DNA from: Adiantum capillus-veneris
Taxonomy: Eukaryota; Streptophyta; Polypodiopsida; Polypodiales; Pteridaceae
Direction of reading: 5' to 3'
Assembly (NCBI GenBank): GCA_014529385.2
Contig: CM043958.1
Coordinates: 120,558,817-120,622,816, forward strand
Length of the DNA stretch: 64,000 nt
Shown here: positions 1 through 10,690 of the stretch, piece by piece
Numbering within the stretch: position 1 is the stretch's first letter
How the letters are laid out: every line of letters begins with the position of its first letter
Program-made: the position numbers and the translations under genes
The notes under the pieces: model-generated
Database searches by the model: none
What the model was told of the DNA's origin: nothing
The model's input: only the letters and a program-made list of their open reading frames with translations

Positions 1-612
1 AGATACACCCCATGAAGTTGCTCCCATTTGTATTTACCAAGTTGTATTGTAGAGTTCACTTTTTACATATAGTGTACAACGTCTTTAAGTACCTTTAGGT
101 ATTGTCTCAAGGGTTGATAAGGACAAGGATGTTGTTCTAATAAATTGATAATACCTACTATTTTATTGTCAAGCCAAGGACCAGGACGGACATGGGATCA
201 AGGGGCGCTATATTTAGATGGCTTTGAGCCTATATATGCATGGTTGGGTGGAGAGTTGCATGGTCCAGTCCCCTCTGGTTTTAGATTGGTATTAGAGCTC
301 AAGGGAGAGGGGAGCTATGGAGGAGGGAGAAACTCGGGTAGGTCACCTAATAAAAATGTAACCTATCACGTGAGTTCAACAGAAGGGTATTTAAAGTTCT
401 TGAAACTTACATAAATATATACACAGAAGGGCATTATTTTTTTCAAATTTGAAAAAGACTTACAGATTTTAAAAGAAAAGGGTACATTATATTCTTAACA
501 AAATTCACAGATAAGGGGTTTTACAAACATGTCTTGAACTCACGTGATATGGTAGTTTTACACATAGTGAACACCCCGAGGGGAGAAAGGTGCCCTACCC
601 CTGCATGGTTAT

Positions 613-613
<1 letters not shown>

Positions 614-676
<63 letters not shown>
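614..676. repeat. (CT)n microsatellite
   Basis: Uninterrupted CT dinucleotide tract of about 63 bp. It creates false Arg-Glu and Leu-Ser open frames on the two strands. Confidence 0.97.
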
Positions 677-678
<2 letters not shown>

Positions 679-858
679 GAAGGCTAAGGCATTTTCAAGA
701 GGTAAATTCGGTTGATCTCTCTCATGAAAGTGACGAGGCAGGTCGATAGAGGACGAGGTTTTGGGAGTAGTCCCTTGCAAGGAAGGGCCGACAGAGGACA
801 GATCACGGGTACCTCCCCTTACACACACGACGAAGCAAGGGTCGACCTACACCAAACC

Positions 859-861
<3 letters not shown>

Positions 862-913
<52 letters not shown>
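862..913. repeat. (CT)n microsatellite
   Basis: Second CT tract of about 52 bp, 186 bp after the first and in the same orientation. Confidence 0.97.
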
Positions 914-915
<2 letters not shown>

Positions 916-2834
916 GAGTTCGCATCATCCTTTGGGCCGTCTTTCGTTTTTGGAGCGCATGGATTTGCGCACTGCAGACTGTTGTGGCTCCATTTATTTC
1001 CCAGTGCATCATCGCTTTGCCACCATAGCTGCGTTTTGGAGCTCTTGATTCACATTGGGAGCCCTACTTTAGGATTTTGGCCAAGGATTATTGCCATGCT
1101 TAGATTCCCACCATGGGTTGCAACAAAGGAAGGGCCATGGCGAACCACCCCATGTAGTTCTTGAATTCACGCAGAAAGATTTCCACCACAATGTAGTGCG
1201 AAGTTCTCTCAACAAATTCGCCAAGGCATTGACGCACTATTGGTGGTAAAGATGGTCATAAGAATGAATTCACCAAGCAAGATAAGGATGTAAGACATTG
1301 GGGTTGGACTCGAAGACGGTGTGGAACGTTATCGGGTGGAATTCTTGCCACAAACCGGCAACAATTTCGAAAATAAACTCGGCAAGGTATGTCGATAACA
1401 AGTTATTAGTTGCATGGCATCGTCTTGCACATTTGGGATGGTATGCTACCACGAAAGGGAGTTACTCCAAAAGCAAGGGGCAGCAACAACTACTTCTAAT
1501 GCCCATCTATCAACACAAAAGCTCATGACATGGCCATGCAAAGCCATGCTCTTTGAGGGAATTGGTTTGCAACAAAGTTCTCACTACGGTGGTTTCCATC
1601 GACCAGTAAGCATCATCATATTGAGATTACTTCTTTGACGTGTTTCAATATTGTCACCAGTTTGGTATAAGCGTAAGACAGGAAATGGCTCTATACCCAC
1701 ACAAAGTTGAAAGGGTGGGACAACTAGCAGTTATGCTTGACATCTTGTCAAGTATATCAACAACAAAATGGCCATAAGGTTGGCATTTTTAATTTCTTCA
1801 AGCAAGGTTTGTGCAAGGGCCTTCTTAGATCAAGGGGCCTACAAACCCATCAAGGTGAGTATAGAGAAACATAATATGGATTCCAAAGCCATGGGCATTG
1901 ATTCCAGCTTTTTGCTTGGCAAGCAAATGTTGCTTCATTCAAGAATGATTTGACAGTTAGATGCAATGGATAGTTAGATTTTGTGAGATATTCCTTTCCA
2001 TGTTGGGCATCTTGATCTCCTTTTATGATTGAAACAAGGTGTAGAACTTGACAAGGTCAATTGGCGGTAACTACTCGACAAGGTTGATTATATTTTACCA
2101 TGACATATATATGTTGACATACATATCTGATGGCTATGAGCACAAAAGTATGTGAAGCAAGGATTCAATTTAGGCATCTTGCATCGAGGCTTTCAAAGTT
2201 GGGAATATGCTACGAGCATAAGAACATGGGGAAACTTTGCAAGGTGTTTACATGTTAGTTCATTCGGTGCCAAGAAGGCATATCATACACCAACTCTTAC
2301 TTTAGCAGCAAATATGGCTATAAGCTAGATTCAAGCGGGTTTTTAATTCAAAAACTCAAGAAAACTAGCCATAACAGAGCAACCAGGTTATACAATTTCA
2401 AGTTTTCTTGTTTTTCTACATTGCAACCTTTAAGTTGGCAAGGATTGCCTGTCGTACAAAGCAAAGTGCTTTGACATCATTCATGAGAAGCAAGGCTTCT
2501 AACCCGTGCCAAGATACTACCCATTGACTCGAGATCAAGGGCATTGGAACACAATTGTGGGATTTGGCAAAGTAAAAATTTAAGCTCACATTTTACGTAT
2601 GACAACAGCAAACTGTGATGTATCCATGCCCGGTACAGATTGTGCAAGGCACTTCTAGTATCGACTTTAACTCTTGAGGTCGTCCTTGTAGCCAAGGGCT
2701 TCTACTTTCTTTTTTTGTGTAGCCAACATGGCATGCCAGTATGGTGGAATTCGTTCCCCTCAATCATTGTTTACAAAAGCATCCACAGGGGGCACACATC
2801 ATAGTAGGTTAAGGAAACTGCCTCAGCCTGGCAT

Positions 2835-2835
<1 letters not shown>

Positions 2836-2908
<73 letters not shown>

Positions 2909-2935
2909 GATCTATCTATCTATCTATCTATCTTT
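2836..2935. repeat. Compound (CT)n(TCTA)n microsatellite
   Basis: About 70 bp of CT repeats (2836-2905) run into a TCTA tetranucleotide tract (about 2906-2935). It directly abuts the degraded outer edge of the copia A1 3' LTR. Confidence 0.95.
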
Positions 2936-2948
2936 CCTATTTCTTTAA

Positions 2949-3160
2949 AGGAATAACGCACACAACTTGGAGATGACAAAGGAAGCTCAAGGCACACAAC
3001 AGAGAGTGTATTACCTAGTGTGCGGTGAAAAGATAAGTTAGCTCTAGGGTGATGGGCATATATACAATGCACGGGGGAAAAAACCTCCTAGTGAGGGAAA
3101 AAATTCCCCAACTGTCCTAAGTGTGTTCACACACATCACTACCACATGTATATGGTAACA
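2949..3160 (-). repeat. Copia A1 3' LTR (outer edge degraded)
   Basis: Matches the A1 5' LTR (21294-21520) and the A2 5' LTR (48472-48697) through the shared stretch from the ACACAACTTGG word to TATGGTAACA. About 13 bp near the outer TGTTGGAATT end are missing or altered. On the minus strand a CAGGGGGGATT polypurine tract (3161-3172) directly precedes the LTR start TGTTACCATA, as expected for a 3' LTR. Confidence 0.88.
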
Positions 3161-3239
3161 AATCCCCCCTGAGATTGATGTGATAAACGAGAACTGACAC
3201 ATAGAGTATGGGGAAGTGCCATGCCCTGTGAGGACATGA

Positions 3240-5017
3240 TCAATCCATAAACGAGAGTAAGCCCAAAGCTTTACGGAAAGCTTCGAACTTCTCATGAGAC
3301 AATGCCTTTGTGAAAAGATCTGCAAGGATGTCCTGTGTTGGCACATAATCCAAGCTGGTCTCTCCTGTTGAGAACCTCTCCCTGACATAGTGGTAATGCA
3401 CCTCAATGTGCTTTGTGCGAGCATGAAAAATTGGGTTCCTTGCAACTGCCAATGCGCTTTGACTGTAAGTGTAGATAGTGTTGGCAGTGTCCTGCCCAAC
3501 ACCCAAATCAGTCATAAAGCGTCTGAGCCATACACACTCAACGGTAGCTGTGAGAAGACTACCATGTACTCAACCTCACAACTAGAAGTAGCCACATTAG
3601 GTTTCTTCTTGCTCAACCATGAGATACATGAACTTCCAAGCATGAAACAAAAACCACTTGAGGACATTCGCGTGTCAAAACAACTAGCGCAATCCGAGTC
3701 CGAAAAAGCATGTAAGTCTGGCGGCAATGATTCCCCCTTGGGATAAAAAAAACAAAGATGTAATGTGCCACTCAAGTAGAAAAAAATCCTCTTGACAGCC
3801 TGCCAATGCTTAGACCCTGGGCTATGCATGAATCTGCTGACCTGTGAGACAGCAAATTGAATATCCGGCCTCGTGTTACATACATAAATAAGATAGCCAA
3901 CAACAATTTGGTAACGAGTGACATCGACAGGATCACTAGCATCATGAAGACTCAATTTCAAACCTATTTCCATGGGAGTGGCAATATGTTTCCAATCCTC
4001 AAGTCCAAACTTACATAGCAATGTCTCCATGTAACTTGTCTGACACAAGGCAATACCACCATCACATTTCTTAAACTGTATACCCAAGTAATGTCTCTAT
4101 GTAACTTGTCTGACAAAAGGCAATACCACCATCACAGTGCTTAAACTATATATCCAAGTAATGATGCAACAGCCCCAAATCTTGTATCTTGGAAGTAGCA
4201 TTCTAATCAGCCTTAAATTCAGCAATATGTCTCTCATGGTCTAGTGATTAGCAAATCGTCCACATAGAGAACCACAATGACAAGTACATCACCCTCATGC
4301 TTTACATACAATGTGCTTTCTGTTGGACTGTTACAAAAGCCTCGTTTGACCAAATGAGTATCAGCTTTCTCATACCAAACACGAGGAGATTGCTTCAACC
4401 CATACAAATCTTTCTTACATCTGCACATTTTATCCTCCTTTCCTTTCTTGACAAAATTGTGAGGTTGCGTTACATAAACTTCCTCAAATATGTCACCATT
4501 CAAGAAAGCAGTAACAATGTCTGACTGATGTACATCCCAACCAAAATGAGCTGCCAATGCACATAGAAAACACACAGTAGTCATACGACAAGTGGGAGCA
4601 AAACTCTCTTCATAATCTATGCCTTTTTGTTGTGCATAACCCTTTGCAACAAGTCGAGCCTTATAGCCATCAATCTCACCAACCAGCTTGCGTTTCAACT
4701 TGTAAACCCACTTTATACCAATGGCCTTTCTGCAAGGAGGCAAATCACATAACGTCCATGTGTCATTTTCTATAAGTGCATCATATTCTAATTGCATGGT
4801 AGCCATCCAATTTTTTGAATTTTGTGCTTCATCAAAAGACAGAGGTTCCTCAACATCACATAAACTAGATACAACCAAAGCATAACAATGTGATGCATAA
4901 GATGCATGGTGAGAACCTGAACGAGTACGACTAGATAAAGGTGCATCCTATCACGCAAAGTATGCACCATCCATTTAGGCATACCTCTAGCTTGCTCATT
5001 TCTCAACCCTTTCCTCA
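3240..5017 (-). pseudogene. Copia A1 reverse transcriptase and RNase H (broken)
   Basis: The pol C-terminal half of copia A1. Read right to left it shows reverse transcriptase segments WVYKLKRK, KARLVAKGYAQ, DVHQSDIVTAFLNGD, KKDLYGLKQSPR and the catalytic YVDDLLI near 4250. RNase H follows with SRFMHSPGSKHW, FSDSDCA, SSCEVEY and the tail HYHYVRERF / DLFTKALSHEKF. The product would copy element RNA into DNA and remove the RNA strand. The frame is broken at about 4090-4230 by a 70-bp tandem duplication, at 3512-3515 by a frame change, and near 4878 by another. The RT N-terminus continues at 10966 beyond the inserted chromovirus. Domain identity is certain; the gene is not functional. Confidence 0.93.
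4021..4160. repeat. 70-bp tandem duplication inside copia A1 pol
   Basis: Two adjacent copies (4021-4090 and 4091-4160) share ATGTCT.TATGTAACTTG, AGGCAATACCACCATCACA and TTAAACT.TAT words. Seventy is not a multiple of three, so the duplication shifts the reverse transcriptase frame. Copy A2 has one copy at the matching place (about 30525-30600). Confidence 0.88.
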
Positions 5018-5022
5018 TCAAG
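5018..5022. repeat. Chromovirus target site duplication, left
   Basis: TCAAG directly before the LTR start TGTCAT. The same TCAAG directly follows the 3' LTR at 10961-10965. Copy A2 at about 31084-31090 reads through this site with a single TCAAG followed by TACATCATG, giving the empty site. Confidence 0.96.
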
Positions 5023-5685
5023 TGTCATTGATGCTTGAGAGTCAGTCGTTGCCTGCATCATCGCCTATGTCATCGACTACATCCCTACATCATCACTAGA
5101 AGGCTCTAGAAGAATCTAGAAGGATCTAGAAGATTCTAGAAACATGGAGAAGATTTCGAAAGAATCTAGAAGTTTCTAGAAATCTCTAGAAAGTTGAAGA
5201 AGGATCTAGAAGGATCTAAAAGTTTCTTGAAGCTTGGAGAAGATTTCGAAAGAATCTAGAAGTTTCTGGAAAGCTCTAGAAAGTTGAAGAAGGATCCAGA
5301 AGGTTCTAGAAGAACTAGAAGGATCAAGAAGGTTCTAGAAGATTCCAACCTCCTCAAGAAGAACCTAGAAAGTCCTAACCTCCTCAAGTAGCCTCCTCAA
5401 GTACTAGTACAAATAGGGGTCTTGGGCCACAAGCCCCTCAGTCTTGCCAACACCAGTTGTGAGGCTCCTATGAGGAAATCCCTCTTCTAGTTCTTATGTT
5501 CAAGTCTTGTCCTTGCAATCAAGCCTTTTCTTGTACTCACGTCATGTAATCCAAGTCTTGTATCTAGCTCTCTTAAATAAGTATTAAGTCTTATAATCAA
5601 TATTAAGCTTATCATCAAGTCCAAGTTCTTGTACATTGTGAGCACCTCCTCTTGCTCTCTTCTAGCTCTTTACGTGCTCATAACA
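5023..5685 (+). repeat. Chromovirus 5' LTR
   Basis: Starts TGTCATTGATGC and ends GCTCATAACA, matching the 3' LTR at 10278-10960 end to end. The 20-bp length difference comes from 21 extra bases before the 10-bp array, four fewer array units, and one base elsewhere. The TATA position reads TACAAATA (5408-5415) here, where the 3' LTR reads TATAAATA, so this promoter copy may be weakened. Confidence 0.96.
5097..5346 (+). promoter_or_regulatory. Tandem heat-shock-element-like array, 5' LTR
   Basis: Twenty-two consecutive 10-bp units of type ctaGAAgnnt run in strict register from 5097 to 5316; three more follow after a 1-bp slip. GAA therefore recurs every 10 bp, and several units carry TTC at the middle position. 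This gives GAAnnTTCnnGAA, the heat-shock-factor consensus of alternating nGAAn pentamers. Perfect three-pentamer sites lie near 5130-5142 and 5170-5182. The array ends about 60 bp before the TATA position. Binding by heat-shock factor is inference. Confidence 0.8.
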
Positions 5686-5725
5686 GTTTGGAAAGACTAC
5701 CACCTCTTAATCTTCTCAAGCCATC

Positions 5726-6664
5726 ATGGAGCCGACGATGGAAGGTGTCATCAACGCATTGCAAAGCATCCAAGCTTAGTTACAAGAACTTCGTGAGAGT
5801 AACGCTCAACTTCAAGCAGGGCAACCCCTAATCTTGGGACCGGCGTTATAAAATCTTCAACGTCAAATTCAAGAGCTTCAAGAGACAAGCACACATCAAG
5901 CACAAGCTGCAAGATCTAGCTATTCTCAACAACACAAGAAGGAGCCGAAGGTCAGCATGCCTGAAAATTGTGATGGGACTAGATCAAAGTTTAGAGGTTT
6001 TCTTCAACAAGTGCGCCTCTTCATTCAAATGCAACGAGAACGTTATCCAGATGATGCCTCTCAAGTAGGCCTTATTGGGACCCTCCTCTCGGGTACGGCT
6101 CTCTCTTGGTTTGCTCCCTTACTTGAAAAAGAATCTCCTCTTCTTCATGACTTTGAAGCTTTTGTGCGGGAGTTCTCTGCAACCTTTGGGGATACTGATA
6201 GAGCAAGGGTTGCTGAAACCAAACTTAGAAATCTCCGCCAAGGATCGAGACCTGCATCCGTCTATGCATCAGAATTTCAACAGCTCACTTGTGATCTGAC
6301 TTGGCATGAGAAATATTTCATTAGCCAATTTCGGTGGGGATTAAACGATGACATAAAATATCTCTTATTGACTATGCCAAAGGTTCACACACTAAGCGAG
6401 TTCATCTCTCAAGCAATAGAATGTGATAATCGACTATTTGAGAGGAGACAAGAGAGGCGTCTTGGGGCACCATTGCGACCCCAAACAAAAGTGACACATA
6501 ATGGCTACACACCTCAACAGGGCCATGAATCAAGCATTGAGCCCATGCAAATTGATTCAGCATGGTTTCAACCTCTCTCAACCCAGGAGAAGCAAAGGCG
6601 ACACATTAATGGCTTATGTATGCATTGTGGAGAGCAGGGGCACATGGTTCAATAGTGTTCAAGG
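5726..6664 (+). pseudogene. Chromovirus gag (broken)
   Basis: The first in-frame ATG is at 5726, about 40 bp after the LTR. Two stops (5777 TAG and a TAA near 5849) separate it from the long open part 5957-6655. That part holds a retrotransposon gag domain with FRGFLQQVRLFIQMQR, GLIGTLLSGTALSWFAPLL and LRQGSRPASVYASEFQQL, then a zinc knuckle starting CMHCGEQGHMVQ. A TAG falls just before the last Cys of the CX2CX4HX4C knuckle. Gag would form the particle around the element RNA. Each stop can be explained by one C-to-T change in a Gln codon. Confidence 0.9.
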
Positions 6665-7029
6665 AAGAGAAGGATGAAAGTTCATGGTGCAATGGCCTCA
6701 ACGTGTTCGGAAAACATGGACGTCCAACCCCAATAGAGACCGACCGATTGGACAAAAGACAAGCAAAAAAAGGTCTCTTTCTTCCCGCTGATTCCACTTC
6801 AAGTTTTATACTACCAGTCAAGATCCATATGCTGGGTAGGCACATGGATTGTGAAGCATTACTAGATTCAGGCGCAACGGCGTGCTTCATGGATAAAGAA
6901 TTTGCAAAAGAACAAGGCATACCACTTGTGGAGAAGTCTAATCCAGCAACTGTAGAAGTCATTGGTGGTCGTCCCCTTGCTTCAGGGGATGTCAGGTATG
7001 AAACTCGCCCCATAGAAGTAACATTGTAG
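6616..7029 (+). pseudogene. Chromovirus aspartic protease region
   Basis: The open stretch contains LPVKIHMLGRHMDCEALLDSGATACFMD, a retropepsin-like start with catalytic Asp in DSGA at about 6865. The protease would cut the Gag-Pol polyprotein. It overlaps the end of gag in a different frame, so a frameshift lies between them. The frame ends at a TAG (7027) followed by more protease-like sequence (IVIGLPWLELHNPDIDW in another frame, about 7081-7131). Confidence 0.88.
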
Positions 7030-7081
7030 GAGCATGTTTCAAGAATAGCGTTCAATATTATACAAAGCCCAAGCAGTCCAA

Positions 7082-8865
7082 TTGTTATTGGGCTACCGTG
7101 GCTTGAATTACATAATCCTGACATCGATTGGAGGGCTCAGAGAATTGAACCACGAAAGGTCCAAAAGAAGAAGGGAAGGCATAATAGGCCTATATATCTT
7201 GGAGCCAAAGTCTTCATGTGTGCAACCAAAAAAGTATCCAACTTTCCTGATATTTGTAACACCAACCGACATGTCAACAACAAAAATCATGGAGGCATTG
7301 CCACGTCAATATCAAGATTACAATGATGTTTTTGAGAAGAAGAATTCAGACCTCTTACCGGAGCATCGACCCTATGATTGTGCGATAGAGCTTTAGGAGG
7401 GAACCCAACCCCCTTTTGGCCCAATATACAAGCTATCTCAAGATGAATTGGTAGAACTATGGAAAGATATTGATGAGAATCTTGCTAAGGGGTTCATACA
7501 GCATTCAAAGTCCCCAGCAGGAGCTCCAATACTCTTTGTAAAAAAGAAGGACGGAACTCTCCGGATGTGCGTGGATTATAGGGGCCTAAACAAGATCACC
7601 GTCAAGAATCACTATCCCCTTCCCTTGATCTCAGGGCTTCTTGAGCGCCTTGGCAAGGCAATAATATTTACAAAAATAGATCTTCTTGGTGCTTACAATC
7701 TAGTCAGAATCAAAGAAGGTGATGAATGGAAAACAACCTTTCCGACAAGGTATGGCCACTTTGAATATACCGTCATGCCATTTGGTCTCACAAATGTCCC
7801 AGCTGTTTTTCAACATTTAATGAACGATATCTTTCGGGAGTATTTGGATTATTTTGTGGTAATATATTTGGATGATATCTTGATATTTTCCAAGGACCAA
7901 GAAGAGCATGAGCACCATGTATGATTAGTGCTTGAAAAGCTTCGTGCATCAGGGTTATATGCAAAGTTGGAGAAGTGTTATTTTCATCAATCTAAGGTGG
8001 AATTTCTTGGTTATGTAATCTCTGAAAAGGGAATCTCCATAGATCCAAAGAAGGTTCAAACCATCCTTGATTGGGAGACACCCACCTTGGTAAGAGATGT
8101 TCAATGTTTCCTTGGATTTGCAAATTTTGATCGTATCTTTATACGGGGATACTCCAAGGTGGTTACAACACTCACAAGGTTGACAGGCCATAATAAGTTT
8201 GTCTGGGACTCAGAGGCCGCGAAAGCATTTCAGACTCTCAAGCAAGCTTTCATGACCGCACCCATTCTAATTCATGCAGATCCTACAAAGCCTTTCATCC
8301 TAGAAACACACGCTTTAGATTTTGCCCTTGGCGCTATTCTATCCCAAGTAGGAGAGGATGGTCAAGTACATCCAGTGGATTTTCATTCAAGCAAGTTATC
8401 AGTTGTGCAGAAATCAATTATGAAATCCATGACAAAGAGCTCTTAGCAATCATCGACTCCTTTGACACTTGGCGTCACCTACTTGAAGGAGCTCCTCATA
8501 AGATCACTGTCTATATAGATCACAAGAATTTGGAATACTTCATGACATCCCGCTTCTTAAATCATTGCCAAGCCAGGTGGAGTGGTATCCTATCAAGGTT
8601 TGATTTTCTTATCTCTTATAGACCTGGCCGTCAACAAGCTAAGCCAGATGCCTTATCAAGAAGATCCTACCTTGCACCTAGAGAAGGCGATGCAGCATTT
8701 GATCAACAAGAGTCAGTGATTTTGAAACCTGAGCAGCTTAAGCTAAACACCACCATGAGCCAAGCTCTTGAAGATTCTACTTTTCTTTCTAAGGTGAAAA
8801 CGCAAATTGCCAAAGACCCACTTGCTCAGAATATTAGACAAACAACTACAAGGACAAGAGGTTAA
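7082..8865 (+). pseudogene. Chromovirus reverse transcriptase and RNase H (broken)
   Basis: A linker (7082-7396) leads into reverse transcriptase at 7448-7924. This shows [63 protein letters not shown] and the catalytic YLDDILIFS near 7865. Thumb and connection follow at 7928-8446 (KCYFHQSKVEFLGYVIS, FLGFANFDR), then RNase H-type sequence to 8865 (ISYRPGRQQAKPDALSRR). Stops at 7394 (TAG) and 7922 (TGA) and a frameshift near 8395-8440 break it. The order protease, RT, RNase H, integrase is diagnostic of Ty3/gypsy. Confidence 0.95.
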
Positions 8866-8959
8866 TGAGGACTTTCAAGAAATTGATGGACTAATTTACT
8901 ATAAGGGTCTTCTCTATATTCCGCCAGGACCAACACGCTTGGAAGTACTTTAGCAAAAC

Positions 8960-10227
8960 AGCATGATCTTCCATCAACAGCAGCAGGGCATTTTGGGGTC
9001 AATAAGACAATTGAGCTTCTCTCCTGTGACTTTTGGTGGCCTCAAATGTGGAAGCTTGTCAAGGAGTATGTAGGCACTTGTGACACTTGCAATAGATCAA
9101 AGGCCCCTCGTCATTGTCCTCATGGGTTACTCCATCCCTTGCCCATTCCAACCAAACCATGGTCATCCATCTCCATGGATTTCATTGTAGAGCTACCCTT
9201 GTCACAAGGATTTGACTCCATTTTAGTAGTCGTGGATCGGTTTACAAAAATGGTTGGAATGGCACACTTCATTCCAACCACTAAAACCATCACCAGCAAA
9301 GGTACGACCAAACTCTTTCTACAGCATATCTATCGTTATCACGGATTACCGGATGACATAGTTTCTGATCGAGGCCCACAATTATCTCTAGCTTTTGGAA
9401 AAGCTTATTCAAGCTACTCGGAGTACAAATCAACCTCTCCTCATCCAATCACCCACAAAGTGATGGACAAACAGAGAGAGTAAATCAAGTTTTGGAACAG
9501 TATCTCCGTTGTACTATCAATTATCACCAGGATAATTGGGTCGAGCTCCTATCGCTAGCAGAATTGTCCTATAATAATAGTTTCCATGCCTCCACCCGTC
9601 ACACTCCATTCTTTGCTAATTATGGTCAACATCCCAAACAGGATATCCACAGACACTATCAAGTCAAGAATCCAGCTGCTATTCATCTTACACAATAATT
9701 ATCTGCAATTCACAAAGAACTTGCGATTCATATCAAAGAAGCTCAATCCAAGTATAAGGAAAATGCAGATCTCCATTGCATGCAACATCCAAAATACAAA
9801 GAAGGGGATAAAGTGTGGCTCCTCCGACGTGATCTGCGTTCATCTCGTCCCTGTCAAACGCTTGATTATCGAAGACTTGGCCCGTTTAAAATTATATGTC
9901 AAGTCAATCCAGTCATGTATCGACTCCGATTGCCCTCATCCATGAAAATCCATCCGGTCTTTCATGTCTCAGTCCTAGAACCTTGTCACACATCTAAGAT
10001 CCCAAGAAGATCCCTACAACCACCTCCTCCGGTTGAGATTCAAGGACATGACGAATATGAGGTCGAGAAAGTCCTAGATTCTCAAGTTTTGCATGGCAGG
10101 TTATAGTACTTGGTGCATTGGAAAGGCTATGATGTTAGTGAACGAACCTGGGAACCAGCACAGAATCTACAACATGCATCTCCCAAAGTCCAAGAGTTCC
10201 ATCAACACCATCCATGGAAGCCCAACT
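8960..10227 (+). pseudogene. Chromovirus integrase with C-terminal chromodomain (broken)
   Basis: The HHCC zinc-binding part lies around 8968-9095 (GHFG...; CDTCNRSKAPRH). The catalytic core continues to about 9483 with MDFIVELPLSQGFDSILVVV and VSDRGPQ; the Glu region (TERVNQVLEQYLR) appears after a frame change at about 9475. The C-terminal part (9780-10106) has KYKEGDKVWLLRRDL and LGPFKIICQVNPVMYRL, then HPVFHVSVLEPCH. After a TAG at about 10105 a chromodomain follows: YEVEKVLDSQ before the stop, YLVHWKGYDVSERTWEP after it. Chromodomains steer integration of chromoviruses to marked chromatin. Other stops lie at 8944 and 9698. Confidence 0.94.
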
Positions 10228-10263
10228 CAAGGAACACCACAGCTCCTCGTGGAACTCGTCGCT

Positions 10264-10274
10264 AAAGGAGGGGG
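10264..10274 (+). other. Chromovirus polypurine tract
   Basis: AAAGGAGGGGG, three bases before the 3' LTR start; the usual primer for plus-strand DNA synthesis. Confidence 0.88.
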
Positions 10275-10330
10275 TAATGTCATGGATGCTTGAGAGTCAA
10301 TCGCTGCCTGCATCATCGCCTACATCATCG

Positions 10331-10620
10331 CTAGAAGGCTCTAGAAGAATCTAGAAGGATCTAGAAGATTCTAGAAGTTTCTAGAAACATGGAGAAGATT
10401 TCGGAAGAATCTAGAAGTTTCTGGAAAGCTCAAGAAAGTTGAAGAAGGATCTAAAAGGTTCTAGAAGGATCTAGAAAGATCTAGAAGGATCAAGAAGTTT
10501 CTAGAAGCTTGGAGAAGATTCCAAAAGAATCTAAAAGTTTCTAAAAAGCTCTAGAAAGTTGAAGAAGGATCCAGAAGGTTCTAGAAGAACTAGAAGGATC
10601 AAGAAGGTTCTAGAAGATTC
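10331..10620 (+). promoter_or_regulatory. Tandem heat-shock-element-like array, 3' LTR
   Basis: Twenty-six 10-bp units in perfect register (10331-10590) plus three after a 1-bp slip. At 10364-10386 five alternating pentamers are perfect: GAAnnTTCnnGAAnnTTCnnGAA. At least eight GAAnnTTC pairs occur in total. The array lies 60-350 bp upstream of the TATA box at 10683. Heat-shock elements of this form bind trimeric heat-shock factors; the copia element ONSEN of Arabidopsis is a known heat-activated retrotransposon with such sites in its LTR. Activity here is inference. Confidence 0.82.
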
Positions 10621-10682
10621 CAACCTCCTCAAGAAGAACCTAGAAAGTCCTAACCTCTTCAAGTAACCTCCTCAAGCACTAG

Positions 10683-10690
10683 TATAAATA
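10683..10690 (+). promoter_or_regulatory. LTR TATA box
   Basis: TATAAATA, followed by GGGGTCTTGGG. It lies about 60 bp after the end of the 10-bp array and is the likely core promoter of the LTR. Confidence 0.75.

Larger units (their letters stand above)
1..2835. other. Stretch without recognisable gene
   Basis: I see no gene, LTR boundary or RNA gene here apart from the (CT)n tracts listed separately. The open frames are short, lack family motifs, and several are only Leu-Ser or Arg-Glu translations of the (CT)n tracts. The text is rich in CAAGG/AAGG words and may be old decayed repeat sequence, but I cannot name a family. Confidence 0.5.

Noticed and set aside
712-1164. Leu-Ser-rich open frames over the CT tracts (also at 595-828, 803-1012, 2728-2976, 29466-29793)
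   Set aside because: They are translations of dinucleotide repeats and have no domain outside the tract.
4297-4524. Plus-strand frames across copia A RT (also 30596-30961, 41550-41957, 43136-43387)
   Set aside because: Antisense shadows of clearly recognised minus-strand retrotransposon genes.
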